From contig CAJQUW010004481.1 in the NCBI GenBank assembly GCA_907163375.1, positions 62,001-126,000 of the forward strand: a DNA stretch of 64,000 nt, given 5' to 3'. How positions within the stretch are numbered: position 1 is the stretch's first letter; each line of letters starts with the position of its first letter. The translations under genes and the position numbers were made by a program. Source of the DNA: Prostheceraeus crozeri. Its lineage: Eukaryota; Platyhelminthes; Polycladida; Euryleptidae. This document shows, one piece after another, positions 9,136 to 20,446 of the stretch. Below the pieces are notes generated by a model, which did no database searches, was not told where the DNA came from, and saw only the letters and a list, made by a program, of their open reading frames with translations.

Positions 9136-10515
9136 TTAGACAGATGGGGTTACGTAGTCGCTGGAGATGACAGAGGTATTCGGTCTGATGACAAAGCATT
9201 CATCCACAAGTGAGAAAATGATGAGATCCAATGCAGTGGTCAAAGGGGTTTGAAATTCAATTTCTAGGGAAAAGTTTAAGTCCCCACGTGTTCTTTGTTG
9301 TTGTCCAATGCGATGATCATGGGTGATATCAAAGGGGATGAGATAGAAATAGTCTTTAAATGTGTCCAGATCAATATTACAGGAGGAATTTTTACCATAG
9401 ATATTCATGGCACGATTGAATTGGGTATAGACTTGACGGAGATGTTTACATTCAATACTCCCACCTGTGATGGTGACACCATTCGATTTGAGGGTGAGGG
9501 AGGAGAGTTTATGTCGTTGAAAGATGAGTCTTCGTTTTTCAAAGGTGAGCCAACTATTACTGGGGACTAAACCAAAAAATAATAGCTTCGGTTGGATATT
9601 AATAGCGAAATTGTAGACATCCTTCTTCTGCCACCCATCACTCAAATTAATGCGTTGAACAACAATACCATTGTACTTGTAAGCGATATTTTCCTTTGCT
9701 CGACGGGTGGCAACCGCTTTTTGAATGGAATCCATGGGTTGGAGCATGGGCATGTGTAATTTAAAGGAATGAAAAAAGAGTCGGTAATTGGTAGTGGGGG
9801 TGATTGCGCCAAAATCACGGAACATGTACTGGGGTTGATTCACTTGAAATTCTACATCCAAAGTGGTACCAGGAGGGAGTGCTTTCTCCTGTTGAAAGAG
9901 ATTGCAATGAATGGGGAAATCATATTGACGTCGATATTTCTGTTTACGCCACAATTTAATCTCCTGTTGATTAATTAAATTATTAGCATCATCAAATTTT
10001 TGTGTTGTTTCCCTCAAAGACCCATTCGCTGCAAAAGCGTTGGGGAGGGTGCGGACGAGAGAGGTGGTGGGGGTATAAAACCCTTGTGTCACCAAATGAG
10101 TCCCTTTAGCCGTAGCATCATATTGTAACATGTTGATGAGGTAGGCCTTGAGATAATAGAGATCATTACCCCCTTCTACAACTTGTTCATTGATGGTAAT
10201 TTTAACATCTCGAAACATACTGTGGGCTGAATTATTAATGAGAATGACACTCGCTGTATCAACTGTAGTGTTCCAGGTGGCAGCGGCAGAATCATAGGAT
10301 TGAATGGAGACGTCTACCGTGCAGTAGGCATTGGCAACATCCATCCAATAGAGATCAGAGGGTTTTAGTGAGAAATGGATGGTATCACATGCATCCAAAG
10401 CATTGATTGGAGCCACCAAATTGACAAAGGTGGAACGACTGGAGACGTCCACTCCATCCTTTTCAAAGACGTCATATCGAGCATCTAAATGTGTAGGGAA
10501 TGTGGCTGTCGTCAT
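9136..10515 (-). CDS. Capsid protein, F54H12.2-like family (probable major capsid protein)
   Basis: 459 aa. The N-terminal pattern, with a FxLxPSDLYWMDVANAYCTV stretch near residue 50, matches a family found in Maverick loci of many invertebrates and often labelled 'F54H12.2-like'. The body alternates short hydrophobic beta-like strands with turns, and the C-terminus ends in a strand-rich segment, consistent with a jelly-roll capsid protein. It sits between the protease and the basic core protein, as structural genes do in Polintons. I infer the major capsid role from family, size and position; I cannot confirm a double jelly roll by eye. Confidence 0.8.
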   Translation of the reverse strand: MTTATFPTHLDARYDVFEKDGVDVSSRSTFVNLVAPINALDACDTIHFSLKPSDLYWMDVANAYCTVDVSIQSYDSAAATWNTTVDTASVILINNSAHSMFRDVKITINEQVVEGGNDLYYLKAYLINMLQYDATAKGTHLVTQGFYTPTTSLVRTLPNAFAANGSLRETTQKFDDANNLINQQEIKLWRKQKYRRQYDFPIHCNLFQQEKALPPGTTLDVEFQVNQPQYMFRDFGAITPTTNYRLFFHSFKLHMPMLQPMDSIQKAVATRRAKENIAYKYNGIVVQRINLSDGWQKKDVYNFAINIQPKLLFFGLVPSNSWLTFEKRRLIFQRHKLSSLTLKSNGVTITGGSIECKHLRQVYTQFNRAMNIYGKNSSCNIDLDTFKDYFYLIPFDITHDHRIGQQQRTRGDLNFSLEIEFQTPLTTALDLIIFSLVDECFVIRPNTSVISSDYVTPSV

Positions 10516-10543
10516 GGTGATGAGAAAAGGGTGGGGTGAGGAA

Positions 10544-10553
10544 TTACTTAAAA
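10544..10553 (-). promoter_or_regulatory. Late-type motif TTTTAAGTAA before the capsid gene
   Basis: On the - strand TTTTAAGTAA lies about 30 bp before the capsid ATG and overlaps the stop codon of the upstream core-protein gene. The same word, at nearly the same distance, precedes the other structural genes. Confidence 0.5.
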
Positions 10554-11294
10554 TAAACGTTGTCCTCCTCCGGTGAGTCTACGATAATAGGGTAGGAAAT
10601 GTGTGGCACTATAACGGGTGCTGGATGCGGCGCTTAAGGGGGCGGTGGAATGGACACGACGCCGTTTGGTGCTGGGGGTAGCTTCATCCTCTTCCAAAGG
10701 TCGTTTCCGTGTGGTGCGAGAGAGGAGAGCTGCAGGTGCTTTACGAATGGCTTCCCCCACCTCCTTCTGTCCTTTACGAAGGGCTTGTGCCACACCTTTC
10801 TGTCCAGTACGAACCAATTGGCGACCAGAGGCTGTAGCAGCCTGTTTGAGCGTCTTCACACCTTTCTTCACCCCACGCCGCACCCCTCGCTTCAATTGAG
10901 TCTTCAACCCACTCAAAGCACGACTGAGAAGGCCTGGACGCCCTTTAGGGGTACGCTTCACAGGGGCACTCCCTGTAGGGGCACGCCTTGGAGGGGTACG
11001 CTTCACGGGGGCACGCCTTGGAGGGGCACGCCTTGGAGGGGCACGCTTCGCAGAGGTATGTCTTTTCGGGGTATGCTTCATACGGGTATGGCCCCGGGTT
11101 CGAATCCGTGGGATCCGCGGCATTCGAATCCTAGGCATTCGAAACCCTCCCGTCTGCTCCCCTCCCCCTGATCCAAGGATATTGGCACTCGGGACGATGG
11201 AGGGGCCACCACCAATCAATTGGACACCTCCAGGGCGAGTACGGTCAAAGATATAGGTGGATGAACCCACCTGACGGTTAAAAAGATGTGCCAT
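10548..11294 (-). CDS. Basic DNA-condensing core protein with protease sites
   Basis: 248 aa, strongly basic. A Pro/Arg/Lys-rich repeat region (RRAPPRRAP and VKRTP units, ~84-115) is followed by a Lys/Arg-rich helical region and a KRPLEEDE...KRRR nuclear-localisation-like segment. Adenain-type sites (L-x-G-G before G) occur at residues 26-29 (LIGG) and 240-243 (LTGG), so both ends could be trimmed by the encoded protease. The architecture resembles adenoviral core protein precursors in composition and processing, though I do not claim sequence homology. It lies directly upstream of the capsid gene with 32 bp between. Confidence 0.72.
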   Translation of the reverse strand: MAHLFNRQVGSSTYIFDRTRPGGVQLIGGGPSIVPSANILGSGGGEQTGGFRMPRIRMPRIPRIRTRGHTRMKHTPKRHTSAKRAPPRRAPPRRAPVKRTPPRRAPTGSAPVKRTPKGRPGLLSRALSGLKTQLKRGVRRGVKKGVKTLKQAATASGRQLVRTGQKGVAQALRKGQKEVGEAIRKAPAALLSRTTRKRPLEEDEATPSTKRRRVHSTAPLSAASSTRYSATHFLPYYRRLTGGGQRLF

Positions 11295-11321
11295 GAATGA
11301 GAGTGTGAGTTCGTGAATGAG

Positions 11322-11331
11322 TTACTTAAAC
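11322..11331 (-). promoter_or_regulatory. Late-type motif GTTTAAGTAA before the core-protein gene
   Basis: GTTTAAGTAA on the - strand ends 28 bp before the ATG at 11294 and overlaps the stop codon of the collagen-like gene. It is the same motif and spacing as at 10544-10553. Confidence 0.5.
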
Positions 11332-14300
11332 ACGTCGACGACGTAACTGAAGTTTCACATAGGTCCGTCCTCCTTGAAGGGGGATAGGGCGTCCATCATC
11401 AGAGCAGAGTTGAAAATGAAGACGGTTCATGTTATGTAAAGCAACAGGGAGATAGTCTATATGATTGAATTCATGATGAATGGGTGCTCCAAATGGGAGA
11501 TTGCGATAGGGAATGACTCGCATTAAATTGGTTTTTGATCCCCCTACATAAATGGGGTTGGTTATGTTAGAGTAGAGGAGTAGATTGTAAATGTAGGCGT
11601 GCATGTTGACAGGGACGGGAGCATGTAAGCTCCGATCTACACGAGGTTGATGAAGACCGAGAATATCCATGAGTAAGGGGTCCAGTTCCAGGGAATAGCC
11701 TTGAGCCACATGAATGGTGACAAAGGTAGAATCTCCTATTTTTTGAGTCATGAATTTGATATGAGGGGAGGTGGTAGAATTGAGGGTATAGAAGAGGGAG
11801 GGGATATCATAAATACCCTGCTGTAATTTAAAATGACGTACATTCCCACCTGTCCGAACGTCAATGAGGGCTTGAGGTTCCTCGATAGGTTCCTCTATAG
11901 GTTCCTCTATAGGTTCCTCTTGTGATCCCACTTCCTGGTAAGCATTAACAATGTCATGGAGGAGAGAGGGATCTACATCCGATCGAAGAGTAATTGGGGG
12001 TGGATAGCTCAGATCCACATCTTTACGGGTATGACATTGGTTGAGGAGGACATAACAATCAAAGGTTTTATTCTTCCATTTACCACGATTGATTTCCACT
12101 TTAGCATCTGAATTATTTCGCGCTGTAGCGGTGGCGGGGCTGAGAGCTAATGTTCCTTTATCTTCTTTGGAAGAGTAGGTGACTCCTGAATAACCAAACA
12201 AATCTACACTGGTGGAGGTATCAGGTGCAAGCATAAGATCGGTATGAATATCTGTATTGACGAGAAGAGAGTGGGGGTTAGTATCATATTTTTGGAAGCG
12301 ATTGAGTAAATATGTCCCTGCTTTGGTAGCACGTTGTTCCACTTCAAAATTGTTCATGTCGAAGGCGTCTGATAATTTGGGTAAATAAATGCCCAGGATT
12401 TGTGAACTAGCGGTTAGGGAACGCATGGTAATCTTTCCTTGACGTTTCATAAATTTATTATAGGTTTCAAACATCCCCTGCTTTACACGCAAATCTACAT
12501 ACCGTGGATGAACATTAGCGGTGGGGATGTGAAAATAATAATCTGTGTGTACACCACTTCCATCATGATTATAATCCTCATTGAAATAAAGTTCCCCATT
12601 GTTTAAATCTCCACCATTAGTGATCATTTGAGGGAGACCGTATGTGGTTAATTGGGTACACAGTTGAATAAATTGTTCACGGAGTGTTCCAGCCGTGAGA
12701 CGGATCTTGACAATGCGTGTACGATACAGGGGAATTGGGGTGATATTGTACTCATGTGCTTGAAAAGTGTTTTTCACACAGGGATGGTAAAAGGCGCGAT
12801 GACGACGTAGAGGGAAAGGTGGAGGGGTGGGTACTGACTTTTTATCAAAGGCTTGGGCAAGTGTGCGTTGTTCATTCAACTCTGGCCAATTGTTTTTAGA
12901 ATTGTAACGGTTGGGATATTCAAAATTCATTCCAACTACAGTAAGGGTTTTAAACTCCTTATCCTTCAGACTTGGCATACTATAATTGATGATGGTGGTA
13001 TCAGGGGTAGGAGCCCCCTTAGGATTTTGGGGGAGTGTGCTGGGGTAGTAATCATTTTTGTGGTCTCCCCCAAGTTCTATATCAATGGGGGTAGCTTGAA
13101 CAATCAAACTACAGGGTGCTCCTAATAAGGCTTGCATGGGTCCATTGAGAATGAGGGCATGAGTGAGGTAAGGATGATCCTTCGTCAAAGTGTGCCAAGG
13201 TCTAGGATTTGCACAAATGGCATTTACCATGTCCATGAAACCACGAGCAGTGGTTGGGGGGTGGAAACGATGTTGCATTATATGTTTGAGGATGATGGGA
13301 TGTTTTAAGACCCATTTATCAAACGTATTGGGTTTGAAGATTTCTTCCGTTCCTACCGCCATTTCATAATTATGAAGAAGGGGGGAAATATAAGTGAAGG
13401 GGGCTTTAAACACATCACGCCATGCATTGGGTAGAGTTGAGAGATTGGGATGGAATTGACCACTGACACGATGCAAGTTGTAAAAACATAAGGCATGATC
13501 ATGGGTATGAATTCGTTGGGCCAAATGTTCAAGGAAAAGTGGAATGACATTGATATATGTTCCTTGTGTGGTCCAGTTTTTAATGCGTACATCCCCCGCG
13601 GCTGGGGGTGTTTTCACAGTGATGGGGGTACTCGTACGATTACTGTAGTTTTTAAATGTTTTCATGAGATATTGTTGATTCTGCTGTTTCAAATGATTAA
13701 TCCATACGCTGGGGGGTGTATCCAATTGCACACGTGCCCGTTCCCCGGTAAAATCCACGTAAGTAGGACTCATCTTGTCAGAGGCATGTGTATTAAAAAG
13801 AAGTGAGATATTATTCAAATAAAGAAGATAACTAGCAGGTTCCAACACTAAACGGGAGAGGTGAGGGAGAACACGTACCATAGGGGAATGTGGACCTCCA
13901 CCGTTGGGTTTAAACGTTATATTATTGATTTGGCGGGATGGGAGAAGAGGGTATTCTCTATAAAACAAACGTTCTAACTTGTCCAATTTCTTTCCGTTGA
14001 CAACAGGTTGGTCATACATACAATCCAAAATACCAATAGGACTATCAATTTGATCTAACGCCATTTGTCGAAATTGAGCAGGACCCCCTCCACGTCCAGA
14101 AGGGCCACGTTTTCCAACTGGACCCCGTTCCCCCGGCGGGCCAGGAGGTCCCCGTTCCCCCGGTGGGCCAGGAGGTCCTTGTTTTCCTGCAAATCCAGGG
14201 AGACCAGGTGGACCTTGTGATCCTTTCACACCTTGAGGTCCACGTACACCTTGAGGTCCACGTACACCATGAGGTCCACGTACACCATGAGGGCCACGTT

Positions 14301-15189
14301 CTCCTTGAGGGCCACGTTCTCCTTGAGGGCCACGTTCTCCTTGATGGCCACGTTCTCCTTGAGGGCCACGTTCTCCTTGAGGGCCAGGTGTACCAGGAGC
14401 TCCTAACCCCCCTTGAGCACCTACTTCACCTTGTGGACCTCTTTCACCACGAGGACCTCTTTCACCACGAGGACCTCTTTCACCTCTTTCACCTTTATCA
14501 CCTTTATCACCTTTATCACCTTTTTCACCATCTTTTCCATCTTTTCCATCTTTTCCATCTTTTCCATCTTTTCCATTTTGACCTGAACGATTTGTAGTCG
14601 TATCACGTTTTTCTATACCCCCTCTTTCTCCTTGAGGGCCCTGTGGTCCTCTTTCACCTTTATCACCTTTATCTCCTTTCTCCCCCTTATCACCTTTATC
14701 ACCTTTATCACCTTTCTCTCCTTTCTCCCCCTTATCACCTTTATCTCCTTTACCACCTTTATCTCCTTTCTCCCCCTTATCTCCTTTATCACCTTTATCA
14801 CCTTTGGGACCTTGTATACCATCTTTCCCATCTTTCCCATCAGCTCCATCCACCCCAGGGGGTCCTGGTGGACCAGTACGGAGTTCAATAGAAGAGCCTT
14901 GAGTAGGACGTTTCGCTTGGATTTTACGCTTCACCAGAATGGGAGGGGTGGTGGAAGATCCATGAGAAGATACACCTTTCCCAACTGAAAATGGGAGATC
15001 GGTAGGGATTGTCTTCAATGTATTTTGAATGCTGATTTCTTTCACACCTACTTCCCATTTATCACCATGAGAGATAATTAGTCCAGGGGTTAATTCATTG
15101 GTGAAATTCGCTGCTGTATTGTTAGGGAAAAGGGTGGGTTGAGCATTACTAAATACATGGATGATGTACTGATCCTGATTCGTGTACAT
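11326..15189 (-). CDS. Giant collagen-like virion structural protein
   Basis: 1287 aa from the ATG at 15189; the frame is open four codons further but without an ATG. In the 1291-residue open-frame numbering, residues ~12-60 are an N-terminal module (F-x-N...ANFTNEL...KWEVGV) shared with the neighbouring paralogue. Two Gly-X-Y blocks follow at about 108-195 and 208-372, rich in GDKGDK and GERGPQ and split by a short non-collagen linker. A long globular region comes next, then an IEEP repeat near 1090, and a C-terminal domain ending in [11 protein letters not shown]- and C-terminal domains match a minor-capsid/penton-like family seen in invertebrate Mavericks; the collagen insert suggests a surface fibre. 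No signal peptide is visible. Confidence 0.8.
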   Translation of the reverse strand: MYTNQDQYIIHVFSNAQPTLFPNNTAANFTNELTPGLIISHGDKWEVGVKEISIQNTLKTIPTDLPFSVGKGVSSHGSSTTPPILVKRKIQAKRPTQGSSIELRTGPPGPPGVDGADGKDGKDGIQGPKGDKGDKGDKGEKGDKGGKGDKGDKGEKGEKGDKGDKGDKGEKGDKGDKGERGPQGPQGERGGIEKRDTTTNRSGQNGKDGKDGKDGKDGKDGEKGDKGDKGDKGERGERGPRGERGPRGERGPQGEVGAQGGLGAPGTPGPQGERGPQGERGHQGERGPQGERGPQGERGPHGVRGPHGVRGPQGVRGPQGVKGSQGPPGLPGFAGKQGPPGPPGERGPPGPPGERGPVGKRGPSGRGGGPAQFRQMALDQIDSPIGILDCMYDQPVVNGKKLDKLERLFYREYPLLPSRQINNITFKPNGGGPHSPMVRVLPHLSRLVLEPASYLLYLNNISLLFNTHASDKMSPTYVDFTGERARVQLDTPPSVWINHLKQQNQQYLMKTFKNYSNRTSTPITVKTPPAAGDVRIKNWTTQGTYINVIPLFLEHLAQRIHTHDHALCFYNLHRVSGQFHPNLSTLPNAWRDVFKAPFTYISPLLHNYEMAVGTEEIFKPNTFDKWVLKHPIILKHIMQHRFHPPTTARGFMDMVNAICANPRPWHTLTKDHPYLTHALILNGPMQALLGAPCSLIVQATPIDIELGGDHKNDYYPSTLPQNPKGAPTPDTTIINYSMPSLKDKEFKTLTVVGMNFEYPNRYNSKNNWPELNEQRTLAQAFDKKSVPTPPPFPLRRHRAFYHPCVKNTFQAHEYNITPIPLYRTRIVKIRLTAGTLREQFIQLCTQLTTYGLPQMITNGGDLNNGELYFNEDYNHDGSGVHTDYYFHIPTANVHPRYVDLRVKQGMFETYNKFMKRQGKITMRSLTASSQILGIYLPKLSDAFDMNNFEVEQRATKAGTYLLNRFQKYDTNPHSLLVNTDIHTDLMLAPDTSTSVDLFGYSGVTYSSKEDKGTLALSPATATARNNSDAKVEINRGKWKNKTFDCYVLLNQCHTRKDVDLSYPPPITLRSDVDPSLLHDIVNAYQEVGSQEEPIEEPIEEPIEEPQALIDVRTGGNVRHFKLQQGIYDIPSLFYTLNSTTSPHIKFMTQKIGDSTFVTIHVAQGYSLELDPLLMDILGLHQPRVDRSLHAPVPVNMHAYIYNLLLYSNITNPIYVGGSKTNLMRVIPYRNLPFGAPIHHEFNHIDYLPVALHNMNRLHFQLCSDDGRPIPLQGGRTYVKLQLRRRRV

Positions 15190-15217
15190 TATTGTATTCA
15201 CAAACTCCTATATCCCA

Positions 15218-15227
15218 TTACCTAAAG
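15218..15227 (-). promoter_or_regulatory. Late-type motif CTTTAGGTAA before the collagen-like gene
   Basis: CTTTAGGTAA on the - strand lies 28 bp before the ATG at 15189, a one-base variant of the TTTAAGTAA motif at the same spacing. Confidence 0.4.
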
Positions 15228-15257
15228 AGAAAGAACAAGAATTTATCAAAATGATGT

Positions 15258-18200
15258 TTATTGATCAGGTCGTGGGCGAAAATGAAGTTTTAAATAAGAA
15301 CGTCCAAATTTCATGGGAATGTAATCCCCATCATCTCCACGAATTTGAACTTCAATTTGATCAATCACTTTACTACTGAGGGGGTAGTAATCCACCGATG
15401 GAATGTCAATGGCAATCATTTCACCAAAATGGGATTTGCGTTCAATTGGAACCATTTTTAATACACGTGCTTCCGTATCTCCAATGGAGGTTGCTGCCAC
15501 AATATTACAGTAGATGATGATATTGTAGGTATTGGGGACAATGTCTATGGGGTAAGTGGTTTGATAATGGGAATGTGGACCGAAATAAGTACGTGATAAA
15601 TTCAATTTGTACCCTAAACATTGTCCAAAATCAATATAGGTGTTTCGTCCTGTGTGAATGGAAAAGAAATGTTCATCTGTTAAACGTAATGTAATGTCAG
15701 TCCATTCCGTTAAGAATAATTGGATGTGATTAATTAATCCCGTAATGCTATATGCACCTTTAGGAATGGTTATGGTTTGAAATGGGGTGTAAAAGTTCAT
15801 TCCTTCTGCACGCACAATACCATCATCCAAGGGTTTCATATCTGCACGATACATATGTAACAGAGGGCGGGTATTAAAATCCATTTGTAGACGCACCTTT
15901 TTCAACGTTTTCTTATTACGTGGACGAATGCGTAAAATGCTACCCTCTGTCAAATAGTACATGTTCCGCTGATAGGAATGTAGACCATGGGTAAGACACC
16001 CTTTGATACCCAAAGCGTTCACTCCATCTTGAGAATACCACCCTATTGCTTCCAAAGGAGGTTTTTGTTCCTCTATATAATCATGCATCCAGAATTCTCC
16101 AGGCTTAGTTGTGTATTTGGAGATGAATTTACTGATGAGATAATCAGACTGACGATATGCTTCTATCCCAAATAAATATTGTTGTAGATACTGATTCCCA
16201 CTGGATCCTTCACTCCAATCCCTTGTATGAACTTTTTTAAAATAACGTTGCCCCTCTTCTTTCTGCCATGGATACTGGGTCTGTGGAATGGTGGTATAAT
16301 CTGTATAAGTGTCTGGTAAGGTATAATCCCACAAGGCATTGATATGAAGGACCATTCCATGTGTAAAAGATGATGGGTAGTTTGTCACATTCGCATATTC
16401 CATACTGTACTTGAATAGAGGGTCTGTTAATACACCCATGGTCAAGGTGGAGGTGGGTGGCATTTGAAATTCCAAACGATAGAAGATGGTGCTGGCACTG
16501 TATCGAATCCAAAACATGCGACTGTTGGGACTCCCTTTATTAATGGCATGCACAAGAGATTGGAGTGTATAAATTCCTTTGGGAATGGTATAGATGATGG
16601 GGGATACTACATTGGGGTCTGTATGATAATAGGTGATGGAGAGAGGTTCTGAGAGATGGAATACATTCAAGGTTTCATACGGGTTATCCTCTTCATCCAC
16701 CCACCCTTTCATCCGTTCCAATTGAGCCTTCATGTCTGATGGTGGACGTTGGAGAATATCTTTCACCAAATATAAGGGGGTGATGGGGATGGGTAGTGTA
16801 AAGTGGAACTCCTTATATTGAAGAATAGGGGCCGTTATTTCAATGTCTGGTAATGTTTTCCATACACGTTCCTTTGTCACCAATTGTTGACCTATATGTT
16901 TTTGCACTGTGGTCACTGTGTAGGTGCTACACGTGATTGGACGCATAGGTTGAAAACCATCCCGCTTCCAATACACAGACTGAGTTGATGTGAGAGGGGT
17001 ATGGTACTGTCCTTTATCCAATATCTGTTCTTGTACACGACCTACCCCCAACCAACGAATCTTCCGGTAGGTTTGAATCGTTGCAGTCTCATCAATATAA
17101 CTCGTATATAAACCTTCATTATAAGATTTGATGGATGGGGGTGGTGGAAACGTACCCTGCCACAATCCAGACAGTTCATTGATATTCAATCGTTTGGCAA
17201 TTTGTGATGTATTTTCAAATTGAATGAAGATGGGGTAATAGTCATGGAGTGTATCATCGTCATCACTCCCCCAATTAACATGAATGGAAAGGGAGAGCCC
17301 TCCTTTACACACCAGTAAGGTGGCAATGTAAGGGTACGCCTTCATGATAGAAGTGGTATGGCGTGACCGGTAGGATACATTCTTCACAACAATGTGGAAA
17401 CATTGATCTTTATAAAAGACACGGTCTATATATTGGGGTAGGGTGTAGAAACCACTAGGGATAGTAATTTCCTTTGTTACATAGAACCCCAGGATGGCGT
17501 AAAAACCCATCACAACACGTTCTTCTTTTTTAACATGAATGAGAAGGGAATCCCGTTCTGCCAAGGTTTCAAGATCTTTTTTCCATTGACTCTTTAATTC
17601 TTCATCCTTCAATGCATTATACTGTGTGATAATTGAGGTAAGGAGGGTAATGTAGTCGGGAAGGGGGCGAATACGACGGAAATCAAAATGGGTAAACAAC
17701 CGATACTTGTATTGGATAGATGTTGGGATGGTGATGGAACCGCGTTCGTACACAATATCCTGGTTTGATGCAAGTGTATTAGAGGATGAGGTTTTGGGGG
17801 TAAATAACGTGCGTGTCATTTCCACCAAGGCTGCACGATCTTTACTCGCTTGGACTGTACTGGTATTGTAGGTGTGTACTGCATCATTACGCAGGATAGG
17901 TGGAAGTTTTGTTTTCAAGGTATCAGAATATAGTTTGTTGTGTAATCTATTCGTCGGCTGATTTGAAGGTTGTTTGTCTTTAGGGAAATAATGGAGGATG
18001 GTTTTATAACGGGTAGCTACCATTTCACCATCTTTTGGAGTGAATTGAGTATCACGTCGTAAATTGAACAATGTAGTAAATGGGAGGTGATTCCCCAACA
18101 CTTTTTGAAGATGTTGTAGAGTGGTGATAAGGTGTCGCAAGTAGGCCAGTTTGATATTATAAGTATACTGCACCTGTTGGGCTTTGTCTGTAATGATGGT

Positions 18201-19325
18201 ACCTACCACCATACCTGTAATTATATGACCACCACTTATTCCTTTCTTCACTGGACGTGTGATCAAATCAGATGGGAGGGAAATATCCAATGTCTTGGCC
18301 AAATCCACCACGATATTATACTCTTTGTCATAGAGCTTGATCAATTTATTGATATCATCATAAATAGGAGATTTTCCATATTGTGCACCAGGCATTCGTA
18401 AATAGATTGGGAGGAATGGTGTTTCCAGAGGGTAGCATCCATATAGATTGATGGGGAGTTGATAATCTATCGCCACGAGGGTTGTATTCTGTATAGGTTG
18501 TATTTGAAATTGGATTTCATCCTCTGTATGCATTATAAGTTTACCCACCCCTGACCATTCCAACCATTGGAGGAGATCTTCCAGAGGCATGTCCTGTTGT
18601 GCATACTCTTGGTGATAGTGTTTGAGGAAGGTGCAGCGATGGAGGGGGATGACTTTAAACCAATAATCTGTATATGAACCGACCGTATGATTGATAAACT
18701 GTTTATAATGTGTAGATACACGGGTTTGAATAAAGGTGGATTGATTTGGGGAGAGATGGTAGACACATTGGTTTAAAAAGAAAGACATGGCCAATGCTGG
18801 AGAAAATACAAGAACGTAATGGAAAGTGGTATACTCCTTCACTTGATACATGGACACAGGTACCACTTCTATATGATACACATCACGTTCTGTAAATCCA
18901 TCTCCACCCATGTACAGAATGGAGCGGCTGGTGTTGATAGTCATCATTTGGGTTTGGACACGGTTCAAATATTGTTGTAAGGCGTCAATCGGTGCCATCT
19001 CCAGCCATTGTGCGTTGGACTCGTAAATGATGTGCTGTGTGACTTTGTCCGTTCCCTCCATCGTATAATAGGGGAGAAACGTGTTCAAGGTTGATTTATG
19101 TCCCACATCTGACGTCTTACCCACTGTGATGGTGCATGGCTCCGTCACTGTATGAATAGTGTTCACATACCCAAAAGCAGACACACCTACTTCCCATTGT
19201 TCATGCAACGGTAGTTGAAAAGGTAGGTTGTAATTGGTAAAATAATGATTTGCTTTATTGTCAAAGGCATCATTCCTAACATTGCTGAGTAGGAGTAATG
19301 AAAAGTCAGACTTCTTCTCCCCCAT
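15258..19325 (-). CDS. Giant structural protein, paralogue of the collagen-like gene
   Basis: 1355 aa from the ATG at 19325. The N-terminal module (F-x-NYNLPFQLPL...QWEVGVSAF) and the C-terminal domain (IIYCNIV...VLKMVPIE...FGRSYLKLHFRPR) match both ends of the 1287-aa neighbour. The middle is different, longer and lacks collagen repeats. The C-terminal pattern, a YxNI segment, then RIVPI-like, then GRxYxKLxxR, is that of a conserved Maverick structural family. It is probably a vertex or minor capsid protein. The two genes lie head to tail, so an ancestral duplication with insertion of different central domains is likely. Confidence 0.75.
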   Translation of the reverse strand: MGEKKSDFSLLLLSNVRNDAFDNKANHYFTNYNLPFQLPLHEQWEVGVSAFGYVNTIHTVTEPCTITVGKTSDVGHKSTLNTFLPYYTMEGTDKVTQHIIYESNAQWLEMAPIDALQQYLNRVQTQMMTINTSRSILYMGGDGFTERDVYHIEVVPVSMYQVKEYTTFHYVLVFSPALAMSFFLNQCVYHLSPNQSTFIQTRVSTHYKQFINHTVGSYTDYWFKVIPLHRCTFLKHYHQEYAQQDMPLEDLLQWLEWSGVGKLIMHTEDEIQFQIQPIQNTTLVAIDYQLPINLYGCYPLETPFLPIYLRMPGAQYGKSPIYDDINKLIKLYDKEYNIVVDLAKTLDISLPSDLITRPVKKGISGGHIITGMVVGTIITDKAQQVQYTYNIKLAYLRHLITTLQHLQKVLGNHLPFTTLFNLRRDTQFTPKDGEMVATRYKTILHYFPKDKQPSNQPTNRLHNKLYSDTLKTKLPPILRNDAVHTYNTSTVQASKDRAALVEMTRTLFTPKTSSSNTLASNQDIVYERGSITIPTSIQYKYRLFTHFDFRRIRPLPDYITLLTSIITQYNALKDEELKSQWKKDLETLAERDSLLIHVKKEERVVMGFYAILGFYVTKEITIPSGFYTLPQYIDRVFYKDQCFHIVVKNVSYRSRHTTSIMKAYPYIATLLVCKGGLSLSIHVNWGSDDDDTLHDYYPIFIQFENTSQIAKRLNINELSGLWQGTFPPPPSIKSYNEGLYTSYIDETATIQTYRKIRWLGVGRVQEQILDKGQYHTPLTSTQSVYWKRDGFQPMRPITCSTYTVTTVQKHIGQQLVTKERVWKTLPDIEITAPILQYKEFHFTLPIPITPLYLVKDILQRPPSDMKAQLERMKGWVDEEDNPYETLNVFHLSEPLSITYYHTDPNVVSPIIYTIPKGIYTLQSLVHAINKGSPNSRMFWIRYSASTIFYRLEFQMPPTSTLTMGVLTDPLFKYSMEYANVTNYPSSFTHGMVLHINALWDYTLPDTYTDYTTIPQTQYPWQKEEGQRYFKKVHTRDWSEGSSGNQYLQQYLFGIEAYRQSDYLISKFISKYTTKPGEFWMHDYIEEQKPPLEAIGWYSQDGVNALGIKGCLTHGLHSYQRNMYYLTEGSILRIRPRNKKTLKKVRLQMDFNTRPLLHMYRADMKPLDDGIVRAEGMNFYTPFQTITIPKGAYSITGLINHIQLFLTEWTDITLRLTDEHFFSIHTGRNTYIDFGQCLGYKLNLSRTYFGPHSHYQTTYPIDIVPNTYNIIIYCNIVAATSIGDTEARVLKMVPIERKSHFGEMIAIDIPSVDYYPLSSKVIDQIEVQIRGDDGDYIPMKFGRSYLKLHFRPRPDQ

Positions 19326-19339
19326 CACTCCTTACTTGC

Positions 19340-20446
19340 TCAATACTGGCGATGGTTACCTAGAGGTTGGATATCACTGTCCTTCACCCATGAGTTCATA
19401 GAGGATGGATAACCTTGCCAGTGCACGAGATGTTCCCGTTGACCATTACGTGTACGTGTACGTAGAACTTGATCCACTTGATAGATTTCCTCATCCCGTC
19501 GCACTACTTGTAATTCCTGTGCATAAAATGCACCACGAATGGGTTCCCCTGCTAAATCCACGAGAGAGTACATACGTGTCCCATAGGGATCTTTCCGTAT
19601 ACTTTGAATACGAAACTCTTCCGTTGACCAATTCGCTTCATACCCCCGCCCAAACGTTCCTTTATCACGAGAAATACGGACTCGTGCCCCCACTTTGAGG
19701 CTACTATGTGGACGTTGGGGACGTTTCAATTGGGGATAGTTTTGTCGAGCCCGTTTCTGTTGATGTTGAAGGATTGTACCAATATCCTGTGATGTGACTT
19801 CATTGGGGATTTTCTGGGTTGTGGAATGACGTGTGTTATTATACGCCATCATCACGTCTGGGAGGTAATCAATCCAATTCTGGGCATTGGTGGCTGTGAA
19901 AATACGTTCTAATTTATCTTTAATGGTACGATTCAAACGTTCCACATGTGCACATTTATAAGGGCTATAAATAGAGAAATGTTCAATATTCTCCTTCTTC
20001 AATACTTTATCCACCTTGGTATTATAAAATTCACGACCTTGATCCGTTTGGAGACGTTGTGGGGGAGGGATGGTTTTAAACACCTTCTCCAGAATTCCCG
20101 CCACTTCCTCTGCACTTTTCGTTTTCAAAGGGAACGCCCATGCTTTGCGGGAGAAAATATCCATGAGCATGAGGATGTATTTATACTGGCGGTTAGAGGC
20201 GGCATACTTCTGATAGTCCACAATATCCGCTTGGAACTGGATGCGTGGGCCACTCACGCGATACGGGTGTAGAGGGCGGATACGGTTCCGCTTCTGTCGA
20301 TGAAGTGTATATGTTGGCTGGGATTGAAGCCAATGACGGACACGTGCGGGGCTCAGGCCGGATGCAGCAGCTAAAGCAGCGACGGAACCGTACCCAGCAG
20401 GATGCTTGCTGTCGTAGTAGATGGCTTTTAACCTTTCTTCCGCCAT
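19340..20446 (-). CDS. int: Retroviral-type integrase with C-terminal chromodomain
   Basis: 368 aa from the ATG at 20446. The N-terminal helical/HTH region has the ExxxAIYYDxKHPAGYGSV pattern typical of Maverick integrases. The DDE core is complete: Asp74 in FQADIVDY, Asp135 in LQTDQGREF and Glu169 in CAHVERLNRT. Residues ~316-360 form a chromodomain (YQVDQVL...HLVHWQGYP...SW), which may direct integration to modified histones. Integration would generate the 6-bp target duplication seen here. No lesion is visible. Codon 1 in the longer frame is GTG; I chose the ATG next to it. Confidence 0.95.
   Translation of the reverse strand: MAEERLKAIYYDSKHPAGYGSVAALAAASGLSPARVRHWLQSQPTYTLHRQKRNRIRPLHPYRVSGPRIQFQADIVDYQKYAASNRQYKYILMLMDIFSRKAWAFPLKTKSAEEVAGILEKVFKTIPPPQRLQTDQGREFYNTKVDKVLKKENIEHFSIYSPYKCAHVERLNRTIKDKLERIFTATNAQNWIDYLPDVMMAYNNTRHSTTQKIPNEVTSQDIGTILQHQQKRARQNYPQLKRPQRPHSSLKVGARVRISRDKGTFGRGYEANWSTEEFRIQSIRKDPYGTRMYSLVDLAGEPIRGAFYAQELQVVRRDEEIYQVDQVLRTRTRNGQREHLVHWQGYPSSMNSWVKDSDIQPLGNHRQY

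Noticed and set aside
10618..11171. + strand ORFs opposite the basic core protein
   Set aside because: Produced by the repeated codons of the - strand gene; no motif and wrong direction for the region.
14163..14891. Long + and - strand ORFs opposite or in other frames of the collagen repeats
   Set aside because: They are by-products of the Gly-X-Y triplet repeats and read as monotonous His/Leu or Lys/Glu strings.
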